Below are positions 1-10,187 of a stretch of DNA of 64,000 nucleotides, piece by piece. Both the position numbers and the translations under genes were made by a program. The stretch is from the NCBI GenBank assembly GCA_017165825.1, contig CM029372.1, forward strand, positions 2,969,718 to 3,033,717, written 5' to 3'. The stretch comes from Hepsetus odoe (lineage: Eukaryota; Chordata; Actinopteri; Characiformes; Hepsetidae). The notes under the pieces were generated by a model. That model was not told where the DNA came from, searched no databases, and saw nothing but the letters and a program-made list of their open reading frames with translations. Positions within the stretch are counted from its first letter, which is position 1. Every line of letters begins with the position of its first letter.

Positions 1-527
1 CTGATGGAGCACATCTGGGCCCATAACAAGGCTGTGTGACTGTGAACAAGAGAACCAGTTTACATTGTTGCCTAAGCATTTCCTATAAGTGGTCCACACT
101 TTATTTTTTATAGCATCACATTAGTCTTCATCTGATGGAGAAAGTGCCAGTCAAAATGGAAGGATGGAATGGAACCTGAAATGAAAGTTTAGTTTTTCAG
201 TTTTACATCCACCTCACTGATAATATAACGCAAATCTTAACACACCTCACTGTCCTCCAGTTTCCAACTGGTATTTTGCACAGATTATTTTGTAATATTT
301 TTAGAAACATTATTGACTAACATGGTGTTTCAATTAACTTAAATTACTAATGTAAAAAAAAGTTGAAATTAAAGCATGCATTGTTACTAACAGGAGATGC
401 TATTTTTTTACATTGTATTATTTATAATAATACAATAATAAAAGAGGCAGAGAATGAATAAGAGTTTTGATGCTGAATCATTTTCAGAGATGGTTGAACT
501 GGATGTCATTTCAATTTAGCATGAAGT
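1..527. other. Unique AT-rich DNA, nothing recognised
   Basis: No open frame with recognisable homology, no terminal repeats and no long microsatellite. There are short A and T runs and TAAT-rich stretches around 410-445. Confidence 0.5.
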
Positions 528-1041
528 TGGTTTTATGAACCCATTCACTATGGATACACAAGCCAGTATATTTCTTTGTGCCAATCACAAGCCAGGATAA
601 ATGGGGAGGGTTACGTCAGGAAGGGCATCCAGTGTAAAACATTTGCTCAATCAATCTGCGGGCAATGAAAATAATTTCCATATTGGATGCTAAGATTTTC
701 ACTGGGTTTGACGAGCATGGACAGGTTTAGAAATGAGTACATTAGAGCAATAGCTCAGGTTAGACATTTCAGAGACAAAGTTAGAGAAGCAAGGTTGCAC
801 TGGTTTTTACATGTACAGAGGAGAGACGAGGATTATATTGGGAGAAGGATGTTGAAGATGGAGCTGCCAGGAAAGAGGAAAAGATGAAGATCAAAGAGGA
901 GGTTTATGGATGTGTTGAGAACATGCAGGCAGTTGGTCTGAAGGAGGAAGATGCAGAGAAGAAGAAAAGAAGAAGGTTAATCCGCTGCAGCGACCTCTAA
1001 CGGGAGCAGCTGAAAGAAGCAGACAAAGGTGGTTTTATGAA
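528..1041 (+). mobile_element. Chimeric LINE-3'-end insertion with 12-bp target-site duplication
   Basis: The insert at 540-1029 lies between identical 12-bp copies of tggttttatgaa (528-539 and 1030-1041). Its first part (about 540-672) carries the teleost repeat module with gtcaggaagggcatcc. Its second part (about 680-1029) is the C-terminal coding end and tail of the same LINE family found at 58792-61569, ending near cgacctctaacgggagcagc. The two parts do not follow one another in the large LINE copy, so this copy is either an internally rearranged LINE or a SINE-like module carrying a LINE tail. The matched flanks support one insertion by target-primed reverse transcription. Confidence 0.7.
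687..887 (+). pseudogene. LINE ORF2 C-terminal fragment (RTE-type)
   Basis: A 66-residue frame reads MLRFSLG, then RNEYIRAIAQVRHF, then HVQRRDEDYIGRRMLKMELP. This lines up with residues near the C terminus of the large LINE at 58825-59490. In the family this region follows the reverse transcriptase and has no catalytic residues of its own. The frame is interrupted just after the GKRKR basic stretch, where the family continues with more basic residues and RFMDVVRED. Homologous sequence continues out of frame to about 1000. It is a dead fragment with no host function expected. Confidence 0.8.
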
Positions 1042-2380
1042 TAGGAAAATAACTTTAATCTGTAAAAAGTAGAAAGTATAGAATCAATAGTTTGGTCTAA
1101 GATTTCAAATGATCTCATTAATACAGTCTAAGGTCGGTGTAATCATGTTTTGCTGAAGAGGATATGAAGAGGAAATCACTTCCACTAACTGCAAAATCAT
1201 GTCGCAACCTGCAGAGAGAGAGAGATTTTAGAATATAGTGTAATGTATAGTGTATAGTATAGTGTAATGTAGTTGACATTACAGTTACATTATTATGTTA
1301 CAGGAAGAGATTTCGTTTCTTTTTCATTCCCTTTTCTGTTGCATTTTTTCATCTGTTTGAATGTTTGACTGTAACTTTGCTTTATATTCAACCTTGTTTG
1401 GATCTTCATTCTAGCCATTTAGCCTATCGTTAAGTCACTATCTGTGTGTAAAGACCTGCTTTTCTTTCAAACTTTATTGTGCAACAAATGTGTTCTGTGG
1501 ACTCGTTTATAACAATAAAAGTCCAAATAAATATGTCTAATAAAAATGTCCATAAAATATTCATGGTCACCAGAGACTTACATACGACATTCGACAATTG
1601 CATTTTCATTTTATTCTTAACAATGTGAATATAATGAGTGCATCCGCTATTTAGCATTGTTTTGAAGCATGCGTTTGTGATTTGAAGCTTGTGTTGCATT
1701 TTGCACAAATGTATAGAGACTTTACAGTTTTGAGAAATATGATACATTTATTGGTGAGAAGTGCTTTTTGTGGCCTATTACACATAAGTATCATAATCTA
1801 GTGCTCCTGGGGAGGAAAGCAATGGTCTTGAATTTCCTCCAATTGTAGGAAAGCAATTGACTGGAGGAGTTGGTGGTTTCAAGATCTGTTCCAGCCTGAT
1901 GAGCATCAGCAACACTTTCTTAGGTCCATGTGTTGTGAAGATCAAACTTTGATAGATCCCTCTTCTTTAAATAAAACGCCCACTCTTGCCTGCTCATAAT
2001 TCCATTAACTGAAAACACCTGACTGCTAATTCTGGTTGTTTACTTGCTTTTTACACAGATATGCAATATTTAATCGTTTTCCTCAATCAATTACTGAACA
2101 ACATTTTTGTCTTATTTTTTTAAATTAGGTTTTCTTCTTCTACTTTTAAGACTTGTGTGAAAATGTGATGATAATTTAAGTTTAAGCATGAACATAAGTT
2201 TAAGCATAAACATTTAAACATGTTTAACGCTACCATATTATCTAGGCTTATTTTGTGACTGCAGCTGTGAGCTTTAGCCTCAAGCTTCAACATAACATTA
2301 AAATGTTGTCAAGGTGATTCCGCTTTGGGTCCTTCATTTTTTAGTTTAAAATGTTTATGAATATATTAAAAAGGCAGCAG
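1042..2380. other. Unique AT-rich DNA, no gene seen
   Basis: Open frames here are short and unlike any family I know. A small purine run (gagagagagag) lies near 1212, and tagtgtaatgtatagtgtat repeats imperfectly near 1235-1270. Confidence 0.5.
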
Positions 2381-2505
2381 TTGGCTGCGGTTCCCTTGAG
2401 CAAGATACTGTCCCCTACACTGCTCCCCATGCACTGGATGTGTGGCAGCCCCCTACTGTACGTGGTGTATGGGTAAATTTCCAGGAAGGAATTCTGCTGT
2501 GGTTG
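2381..2505 (+). mobile_element. SINE-B variant, partial
   Basis: It carries the SINE-B body signature cccttgagcaaga, then ctgctccccatgcactggat and gtatgggtaaattt. The tRNA-like head is missing or unrecognisable and the tail is short. It is closer to the copy at 31435-31700, which also has the 'ggatatggctgcccc' version of the middle, than to the main SINE-B form. Confidence 0.65.
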
Positions 2506-3053
2506 TAATCTTTAAAAGATGTTTTTTTAAACCAAATTCCAAATGGGTGACAGGCATGTGTTGCAATCACCAAAATGGCCTATGTTAACATTCTTGTAGG
2601 CCACTTTATGCAGCACAGATGCAGTTTTCATTTTGTGTTGCTCAAATGTGTATGCGCTCAGATGTGTAATCTGCTTGAAAGCTTTCTGCCTTAATCATTC
2701 ACTGATAATGTATCACCCGATGTTTCCTGACTGAGCTTTCAAAATCACTTTATCGAGCCGCTTTGTTTGAAAACGCAGCCCTGGGTTCTTCAGGTTAAAG
2801 CATTCTGTTGGGATGCCTACAGTCTGACATAAAAGCCTCTGATAGCGATCAATGACCATTAGACTAATGAGGTGTAGCACCTGTCTTGGGAGGGTGGAAT
2901 GATTTCACCTGGCTCCATTGCAAGTCTGTACAGTATGCGCTTTTTGTAATGCATTGATTTCCATATTGTGCAGTCATTTCCACGTGTGCTGCATCTCTCC
3001 TCTTTTTTTTGATCTCTTAACTGTTGAATTGTTATAAGCGTAATGTGGTTAAC
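2506..3053. other. Unique DNA between SINE-B and Tc1-a
   Basis: No recognisable repeat or coding homology. Confidence 0.5.
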
Positions 3054-3055
3054 TA

Positions 3056-4484
3056 CAGTGCCTTGCAAAAGTATTCAAAGTATTTTGTTACATTCCAACC
3101 TGTAATTAAAATTTTCTTAATCATATTTTATGTGATGGATCTGCACAAAATAGTCTATGTCGGTGAAGTGAAATGAGAAAAATCTATATAAAAAAACAAT
3201 TGAAAAAAAGAAAAAGCTAAAAATTGGCATGTGCATATGCCATGAAGCCCCTAAAAAGTCCCAATGCAACCAGTAACCTTCAAAAGTCATGTAATTAGTG
3301 TGCAACCTAGGTGTCACATGATCTAAGCACACCTTTTCTGAAAGGCCCCAGAGGCTGCAACACCAATAAGCACGAGGCATCACACCATGAAGACCAAAGA
3401 GCGCTCTAAACAAGTCTGGGACAAAGTTGTTGAGAAGTACAAGTCAGGGTTGGGTTATTAAAAAATATCCAAATCTTTGATGATCCCCAGAGCACCATCA
3501 AATCCATCATCTTCAAATGGAAAGAACATGGTACCATAACAAACCTGCCAAGAGAGGGCCGCCCACCAAAACTCACAGACAGGGCAAGGAGGGCATTAAT
3601 CAGAGAGGCAGCACAGAGACCAAAGATCGCCCTGAAGGAGTTGCAGAGTTCCACAGCAGTGACTGGAGTGTCTGTCCATAGGACCACAATTAGCTATACA
3701 CTCCACAGAGCTGGGCTTTATGGAAGAGTGGGCAGAAAAAAAGCCATTTCTTAACTTTAAAAATAAGAAGGCACATTTTGAGTTTGCCAAAAGGAATGTG
3801 GGGTGCTCTGGTCAGATGAGATAAAAATTAAACTTTTTGGTCACCAAGGAAAATGCTATGTCTGGCACAAACCCAACACATCCCATCTCCCCAAGAACAC
3901 CATCGCCACACTGAAACATGGTGGTGGCAGCATCATGCTGTGAGTTTTTCAGCAGCAGGGACCAGGAAACTGTTCTGAGTTGAGGGAAAAATGGATGGTG
4001 CTAAATATGGGAATATTCTTGAGCAAAACCTGTCAGTCTGCCTGTGATTTGAGACTGGGGTGGGAGGTTCACCTTCCGGCTGGACAATGACCCGAAGCAT
4101 ATTGCTAAAGTAACACTCCAGTGGTTTAAGGGGAAACATTTAATCCAAGTTATTTAACATTTAAATCCCAGTGGCAAGGTGTGGCAAGCTCATTGAGTCT
4201 GATCCAAAGTGGCTTGCAGCTGTAATTGCCGCAAAAGGTGGCTCTACAAAGTACTGACTTTGGGTGATGAATAGTTACGCATGCTGAAGTTTTCTGTTAT
4301 TTTGTTCTAGTTGTTGTTTCTTCACAATAAAAAAACAATTTAAAAAAACCATCTTCAAAGCTGTAGGCATGTTCTGTAAGTGAAACTGTAAGTGCAAACT
4401 CTCAAACAATCCATTCTAATTCCAGGTTGTGAAGCAACAAAACATGAAAAATGCCAAGGGGGTGAATACTTTTGCAAGCTACTG
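3056..4484 (+). mobile_element. Tc1-like transposon Tc1-a, degenerate
   Basis: Inverted termini are visible. The left end reads cagtgccttgcaaaagtatt and the right end, read on the other strand, cagtagcttgcaaaagtatt. Each end abuts a TA dinucleotide (3054-3055 and 4485-4486), the expected Tc1/mariner target duplication. Length is 1429 bp, within the family's usual 1.3-1.7 kb. Between the termini is a broken transposase on the plus strand. With no intact transposase, the copy can no longer drive its own movement. Confidence 0.9.
3387..4257 (+). pseudogene. Tc1-a transposase pseudogene
   Basis: Tc1 transposases are DD34E enzymes that cut at the TIRs and insert at TA. Here the ATG at 3387 opens MKTKERSKQVWDKVVEKY, the start of the N-terminal paired-like DNA-binding domain, but a stop comes after 24 codons. 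Downstream segments in shifted frames still resemble the family, including the helix-turn-helix region (about 3475-3570), an LWSDEIKIKLFG block with an acidic catalytic residue (about 3807-3840), the LKHGGGSIML block (about 3910-3943) and the terminal KGGSTKY with a stop at 4255-4257. At least one nonsense change and several frameshifts are present, and the region between the binding domain and the first catalytic block looks shortened. Confidence 0.85.
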
Positions 4485-4486
4485 TA

Positions 4487-4830
4487 TGTTTGTTAATGAT
4501 AGTACAAATAAAAAATTGTATTTTAGGATTATTGTTATTCTGTTGCCTTACATCTCTGTGTGATTCGTTCCTTTTAATCTGTTTTAAAAAAGTTTCTTTT
4601 GCAGACCCTCCTGTGTGATGCTATGAAACTTAGCAGTACTAGCATTTTAAACACAACCCATCCAGTTGAATCTTGTTTAAATTCTGCAAGAGATGTCAGA
4701 TTCTGAGTGCTGTGGTGTTTTTAGGGAGCAGTTTATATTAGACAGTCTGTGTGTCATGGTGCCTGAGGCTGAAATATAAATAAAATCTTCTGCACTGCAT
4801 TGTTAAATCACATCATCTGAGTATAAAAGG
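4487..4830. other. Unique AT-rich DNA
   Basis: Nothing recognised between Tc1-a and the next SINE-B copy. Confidence 0.5.
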
Positions 4831-5080
4831 CGCATGTGATGGCCTAAGTAGTTAGCGAGTTGTACAGAAAGATTGAAAGATTGTGGATTCAAACCCTTAC
4901 AAGTAAGTTTGCCTGAGGTACCCTTGAGCAAGTACTGTCCCTGTCACTGCTCCCCGGGCGCTTTCATAGCTACCTCCTGCTGCGCGGTGTGTGGTTGTGC
5001 ATGGGTTAAATGCAGAGATCAAATTTCATTGTGGTGTGCTGTGTGTTCTGTCACAATGACAAGAATGGTCACTTTCACTT
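4831..5080 (+). mobile_element. SINE-B, near full length
   Basis: It has the tRNA-like head (ggcctaagtagttag, then gtggattcaaaccc as a B-box-like element), the body tgcctgaggtacccttgagc, ctgctccccgggcgctttca, and the tail caatgacaagaatggtcact followed by ttcactt. SINEs of this kind are transcribed by RNA polymerase III from the internal A and B boxes and moved by a partner LINE. Confidence 0.85.
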
Positions 5081-6236
5081 AAAACATGATAATAAAATAC
5101 TACTGTTACCTTCTTATTGGTGAAGATTAATCCCCTAATTAATTGCATGTTGCAGTTTTATAAATTTGCTAAAAATCTATTTCTTCTCAAAACAGAAAGC
5201 ACCAACCACCAAAATCTTACCTTTTATCTTTCCTCAAATCCCTACACTGCTATCAGATGGCACACAAAGCCAGCCAAAACATAAAAGCATCTCAGCAATC
5301 TCAATAGTTTTCTTTCAGGGCAAAAAAAATTATTCAGTGTTTTGGCGGTTCTGAAAAGACTAACTAGCCTTATACTTCCAGTTTTTCAATTTTTTTCAAA
5401 ATTTTGTTATTTGTTATTTTATCATTTTTTCTGGCCATCTAAAGTGTTTGTGCAGTTCTGCATGCTGTCATGACTCTCATGCAGCAATATGAATTAGCAA
5501 GATTTTTTAAAACTGTTTAACTGTTTACTGCATCATTACTTTAAAAGTTATTCTATATGTATGTTTACTGGTGCCTACAGAGTTCACAGACCATTGCAAT
5601 TGCACTTTCCTTTTTAAACCAGGCAACTATTCTGTCCAGTACAGCTGTACTAGTATAATTTACAGATCTTTTTTTTCTTTATTTGGACACAATAGCAATT
5701 GGGGCTGTAAAAGATTTTAAGTAGTGTTGAACTGTGAGTATAAAATGTTTTATTCAGCTCAGCATTTGCATGTAGTTTTCCAGGGATTTCAAATATTTTA
5801 CTAACAATCTTTAAAACCACGTCCAGGAAAATCATGACTTAACTGATTACACAGTAATGACCGACTAAGATTTCTAATGGGAAAAGTCCAATAGGTCAAC
5901 TAACCACTTGGGACTGTTAAAAATGAACCCATATGTCTATTTGACCCCATGATCCAAGAAAGAGTATGTGAGCAAATGTGCATTTATTTGCAACTGGCTC
6001 TGTAAATTGGAGTTTCCCACTTAGTTGTCATTGAGACATGTGAGCAGACTCCTGGTGAGCCCCCCAATAACAGGCTTGCCCTTGACCCCCCTGCAGCAGA
6101 GCCCCATGGATGTTGAGGATGCCTCCTGCAGCTTTCGAAATGGCAGACAGAAGGAAGATGATTGATTGCACAGGGAGACTAATCCATTCCAGCCTACTCC
6201 AGGACTGCTGACATTGTGTCTCAGTGTGTGTGAGAG

Positions 6237-6241
<5 letters not shown>
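5081..6241. other. Unique AT-rich DNA, no gene seen
   Basis: No recognisable repeat or coding homology. A short unique segment near 6020-6200 is less AT-rich than the rest. Confidence 0.5.
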
Positions 6242-6273
<32 letters not shown>

Positions 6274-6300
6274 GAGAGAGAGAGAGAGAAAGAGAGAGAC
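6242..6300. repeat. (GA)n microsatellite
   Basis: About 59 bp of GA with a few interruptions (gaaatg, gaaa). Confidence 0.95.
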
Positions 6301-7462
6301 TCTACAGTGATCCTGAATAGCAATGTCAATGGAACGTGTGAGTGACCTTGAACACATTCATAAAGGATCGATAACAAAGATCTATATTATTGGTGCTGCA
6401 TCATGTTGAGCATTGAAAAGCTTCCTGATTTCATAAAACAAACATGTATTTTACTGTGGTAGAAAAATTTTAATTGATTGCATGTTTTTCTTTTACTAGA
6501 AAAGTTACTAGGAATTTAAACAAGGGTAACTGGGACAACTGCAGTGTATGCAAGGGTGTGCTGTGCTCACGTAAGAAGTTGCTGCTTCTGCCATAGCCTG
6601 TTGTTCTGCTGCAGCAAAACATCAGTTTGGCAGTCAAAGTGAGCGGTTTACGCAAGTTAATCTGTGTGTTGCATAAGAAAGTAGCTTAAGTTGAAAAATC
6701 CAGTAGTCTACACTGTGGAATGCAGGGGACTAGCCAAAAGCAAGGCAGTACTTTCCAAAATAAAAAGTCCACACTGCATCTGCAAACTTTCATCCTGACG
6801 GAAGAGTAAGGGGAGGGATTCTCCACAAGCTGCAGGATGATGACTTTTGCTCATGGTAACTCGATCTTTTTTGAGATATCTTATTTTCTTCTGTTGATCA
6901 ATTATCTAGATATCCATTTGCTTGAGACAGAGGGAAGATGTACTCGCCTATGTTGCATTTCTATGGGTTCTATGGGTTCCAGGGCTCTGTACTAGTCACA
7001 TGAATTCAAAATGAAGCAACAGCAGAGAGACAGACATGCTCATTTTTAAAACTCCAAAAGTAAGAAAAAAATGACCAACACATAACTGGAAATGAATGAA
7101 TGCTTGTGAAAAATGAGCCTTTCTTTAAAGAAACCTGATGTGAAGTAAACAGTGTGAAGACACTTGTGAATTACACGTGGAATCCACAGGAAATGTAAGA
7201 GGAATTCTCTAAGGTTTTAAGGTAGTCATAAGGGATGAGGGAATTATAAGATGATGGTGATGTTTTCTTTCTTTGACCTGGTCACAGTTTTGAACGATTA
7301 CATGGAGTCATGGAAAGTAGACTTAGAACGAGTAAATGCATCTAAACAAACAGAACAGAGACTTCCTCTCTCATTGAAAAAAAGGTTAATCACACGGATG
7401 TCTATCGTTTCTGTGGTCATCTTGTGGGCTGGGGAATCAAAAAGCTCATTTCACATGTTCTT
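6301..7462. other. Unique DNA, no gene seen
   Basis: No recognisable repeat or coding homology. Confidence 0.5.
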
Positions 7463-7527
7463 CTCTGTGTGTGTGTGTGCCTCTCTGTCTCTGTGTCTGT
7501 CTGTGTGTTTCTCTCACTCTCTTTCAC

Positions 7528-7566
<39 letters not shown>
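7463..7566. repeat. (GT)n/(CT)n compound microsatellite
   Basis: Imperfect ctgtgtgt and ctctgt repeats pass into a nearly pure CT run at about 7531-7566. Several apparent open frames across it are low-complexity artefacts. Confidence 0.95.
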
Positions 7567-7568
<2 letters not shown>

Positions 7569-7950
7569 AAGGAGGTCTGGAGTGTTTATGTTTCTTTGTT
7601 CTGGCTGCAGACTAATCACCCTCAACGAAGCAGAACACAAACTCAGCAGCAGGCCCTGCCACCTCATGATGGATAAGACGTCTCCTGAGAGCTTTATCAA
7701 CTCATCTAAGGTGGATGTTCCCCTGCTGTGTAGAAGGCCACGCGCTACAGTGAAGGGGGGGGCAGCTTTGGGTAACTTAAACCCCGTCTTCAACCGCCTC
7801 TTATCCTCCTCTCACTGTCTGGGTGCTGTCAGAGTGCTTCAGCAGCTGCTCCCAGCACCGAGGCAAAAGCCTCTCATAAATCACGTGAGCTGTGATGAGT
7901 GTCTCCAGAGCGCCGAAGGCCGTTCTCCTCTCTGGGTCTGACTTTAACCC
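7567..7950. other. Unique GC-richer segment, candidate conserved non-coding DNA
   Basis: This stretch is visibly less AT-rich than its surroundings and has no repeat family match. An open frame crosses it (7471-7941, plus), but that frame starts inside the CT microsatellite and its protein has no family resemblance. Conservation cannot be judged from one sequence. Confidence 0.3.
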
Positions 7951-8337
7951 CAGAATACAGATCTAAACGGGAAATCCTCAGAAGGCAGTTCAGTTGATTT
8001 CAAATCATTGAGAAATTACTGTAGACAATGTCCAGCATGAAAAGTGATCACCTAGTCTCCAGGTAGATACAATTTTAAAAATGAAATGAATAGCTTTTTA
8101 TCTGTGCCTCACCACCACCACCCATGAAACCCCCCAAAACCTTACAATATGTTTTCTAATGTGGGGTTTGCAGAATTTACATCTATACGACATTAGTTTT
8201 TTTAATACAAAATGTTTTGAAAAGTTGTTCAATTCAATTCAATTCTGAATTGTGTTAATGAGCATATATGAAAAAATATTAGAAAAATAAACAAAAAAAG
8301 CATAAAATGTGAATATTAATAAGTCAAACTATTTTAC

Positions 8338-8425
8338 ACATAAAATATATATTTATATAAATAATATTTAAAAATAATATAAATATATTATAAAATAACG
8401 ATATATATATAATATATATTATAAA
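8338..8425. repeat. AT-only low-complexity tract with inverted repeats
   Basis: Almost entirely A and T, with runs of TATATA and mirrored pieces such as aatatatt and ataatatt that could form hairpins. Confidence 0.8.
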
Positions 8426-9191
8426 ATGAATTAAAATAACTCATAAAAAAACATTTTACTCCAAAGATAAAACTGGATATACATTTTTAACATATCACAA
8501 ATGAAATAAATGCATGTCAGACAACAGTGTGTGATTCTGTAGGCGTTTGCCAGACTCTATCATCAGACATGGGTAAGAATGGAGAGGCCGCTGAAACAAT
8601 ATTCATGAGCTCAATACAAGAAGTTTCCTTTCCTCCATCGTTCGTCTTACCTCATTCCTTTCTGACAGTTTGGCTTACAAGAGTTTTCCCTCTCTGTGCT
8701 ATATGTTCAACTTAGCTCCGCTCTCCCGTGTATCCGGTAGTTCTAGAAATGTTCCGGAGTGCTGTTTTTTAAATGCTGTAAATTTCAATGGGCAAAGTAA
8801 ATGTTTTATTCAAAAGGAAGTGCTTGCATTGCAGACGCTCATAAATTTCAGATCCTCGGCTTGCCTTGAAAGCCTGGCTTTCGGAGCAGGGAAAGGCCTC
8901 TAATGCTTGCATGGAAAGTTTCTCCTTATAGCTCTGATGTTGAACTCGGAATGCCAGAATTTTCAAAGTCATTGACTTTAGAAATGGTCACTGAATGCAT
9001 CTGTGATGACTGCAAAAAGGAGCAGACTGTGACTTTTTTGCACTGAATCCACTGAGGGCCCATATCTTACATGTTACATTTGTATGGCTTTGTGTACAAA
9101 AGCAGTCAATAATTGAAAATGTATTTTTTTATTTCATCTTTGTTTATACTACAGAGCAAATCATAGTTGTCTTAAGTCTGACTTAAGTGTC
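8426..9191. other. Unique DNA, no gene seen
   Basis: Short open frames on both strands at 8527-8972 have no recognisable domain. Confidence 0.5.
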
Positions 9192-9254
9192 AAAATAAAT
9201 AAATAAATAAAAATTAAAATACATAAATAAATAAAAAATAAATAAATAAAAAAT
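9192..9254. repeat. (AAAT)n microsatellite
   Basis: Imperfect aaataaat repeats directly upstream of a SINE-B copy. Confidence 0.9.
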
Positions 9255-9257
9255 AGT

Positions 9258-9508
9258 GGGCAGCGGTAGCCTAGTGGTTAGAGAGTTGCCTTTGTTTTGG
9301 AAGATTGTGGGTTCGATTCCCTCACAAGTAGATTGCCCTGAAGTACCCTTGAGCAAGGTACCATCCCTGTCACTGCTCCCGGGGCGCTTTCAATAGCTGC
9401 CCACTGCTGCACGGTGTTCGAGTGCATGGGTTAAATTTAGAGGTCCAGTTTCATTGTGGTTCACTGTGTGCTGTGACCTTGCAATGACAACGCAATGACT
9501 GTAATGGT
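9258..9508 (+). mobile_element. SINE-B, near full length
   Basis: Head ggcagcggtagcctagtggt, B-box-like ggttcgattccc, body ttgccctgaagtacccttga, and middle gtgcatgggttaaattt. The tail contains caatgacaacgcaatgactg, which shows a small duplication of 'caatgac'. Confidence 0.9.
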
Positions 9509-9650
9509 ATTTGGTTGCATATAGTGCTGATCACATCGATTAGGGAGGTGCAAATCAGTTTAGATCTTGATGTGCATCATACCGCAATAACTACCAACTA
9601 CCAAAACAACAGTGCTACATGTCAGCTTTAGTGTAAGATATAAACAATTC

Positions 9651-9706
9651 TTATTGTTATTATTGTTGTTGTTGTTGTTATTGATGTTGCTGCTGTTGTT
9701 GTTTTT
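9651..9706. repeat. (GTT)n microsatellite
   Basis: gttgttgttgtt with ATT, GCT and GAT interruptions. Confidence 0.9.
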
Positions 9707-9950
9707 GTATTCATAATTAAATTCCTCAGCTCTTCATGTTTAAGCTGTAAAATGTGATGTGCAGCAGCAATTTTACTGTTTGCATCTGTCCCCAAATTCA
9801 TACAAAATACATGTACTGTAAGACTTTTGGAAAAAAATAGAATTAGATTTGAAACCACAAAAAAGGTGGCTTGAATCTGATTGCACAAAAACTTGTACCT
9901 CAGGTCGTATTTATAAATCTGGTCTTTTTCTCCCTTAGAATGAAAAATGT

Positions 9951-10187
9951 GTGTGTTTGTGTGGCGGTGGTCTAGTGGTAGGGTACTTGCCGGTACTTGC
10001 CTATGGACCTCTGGATCAAGAGGTCCCCGGTTCCAATCCCACCTCCAGCACTACCACCACTGGGTCCCTGAGCAAGACCCTTAACCCTGAGTTGCTCCAG
10101 GGGGACTGTCCCTGTAATCAGGACATGTAAGTCGCTCTGGATAAGAGCGTCTGCTAAATGCCGTAAATATAAATGTGTGTTTGTGTG
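9951..10187 (+). mobile_element. SINE-A with perfect 13-bp target-site duplication
   Basis: The 211-bp body at 9964-10174 is flanked by gtgtgtttgtgtg (9951-9963 and 10175-10187). The A-box-like tggtctagtgg, the B-box region ggttccaatcc, the middle cccttaaccctgagttgctc, and the tail cgctctggataagagcgtct are all present. The head has a local duplication of ggtacttgcc (10 bp) relative to other SINE-A copies. Confidence 0.9.
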
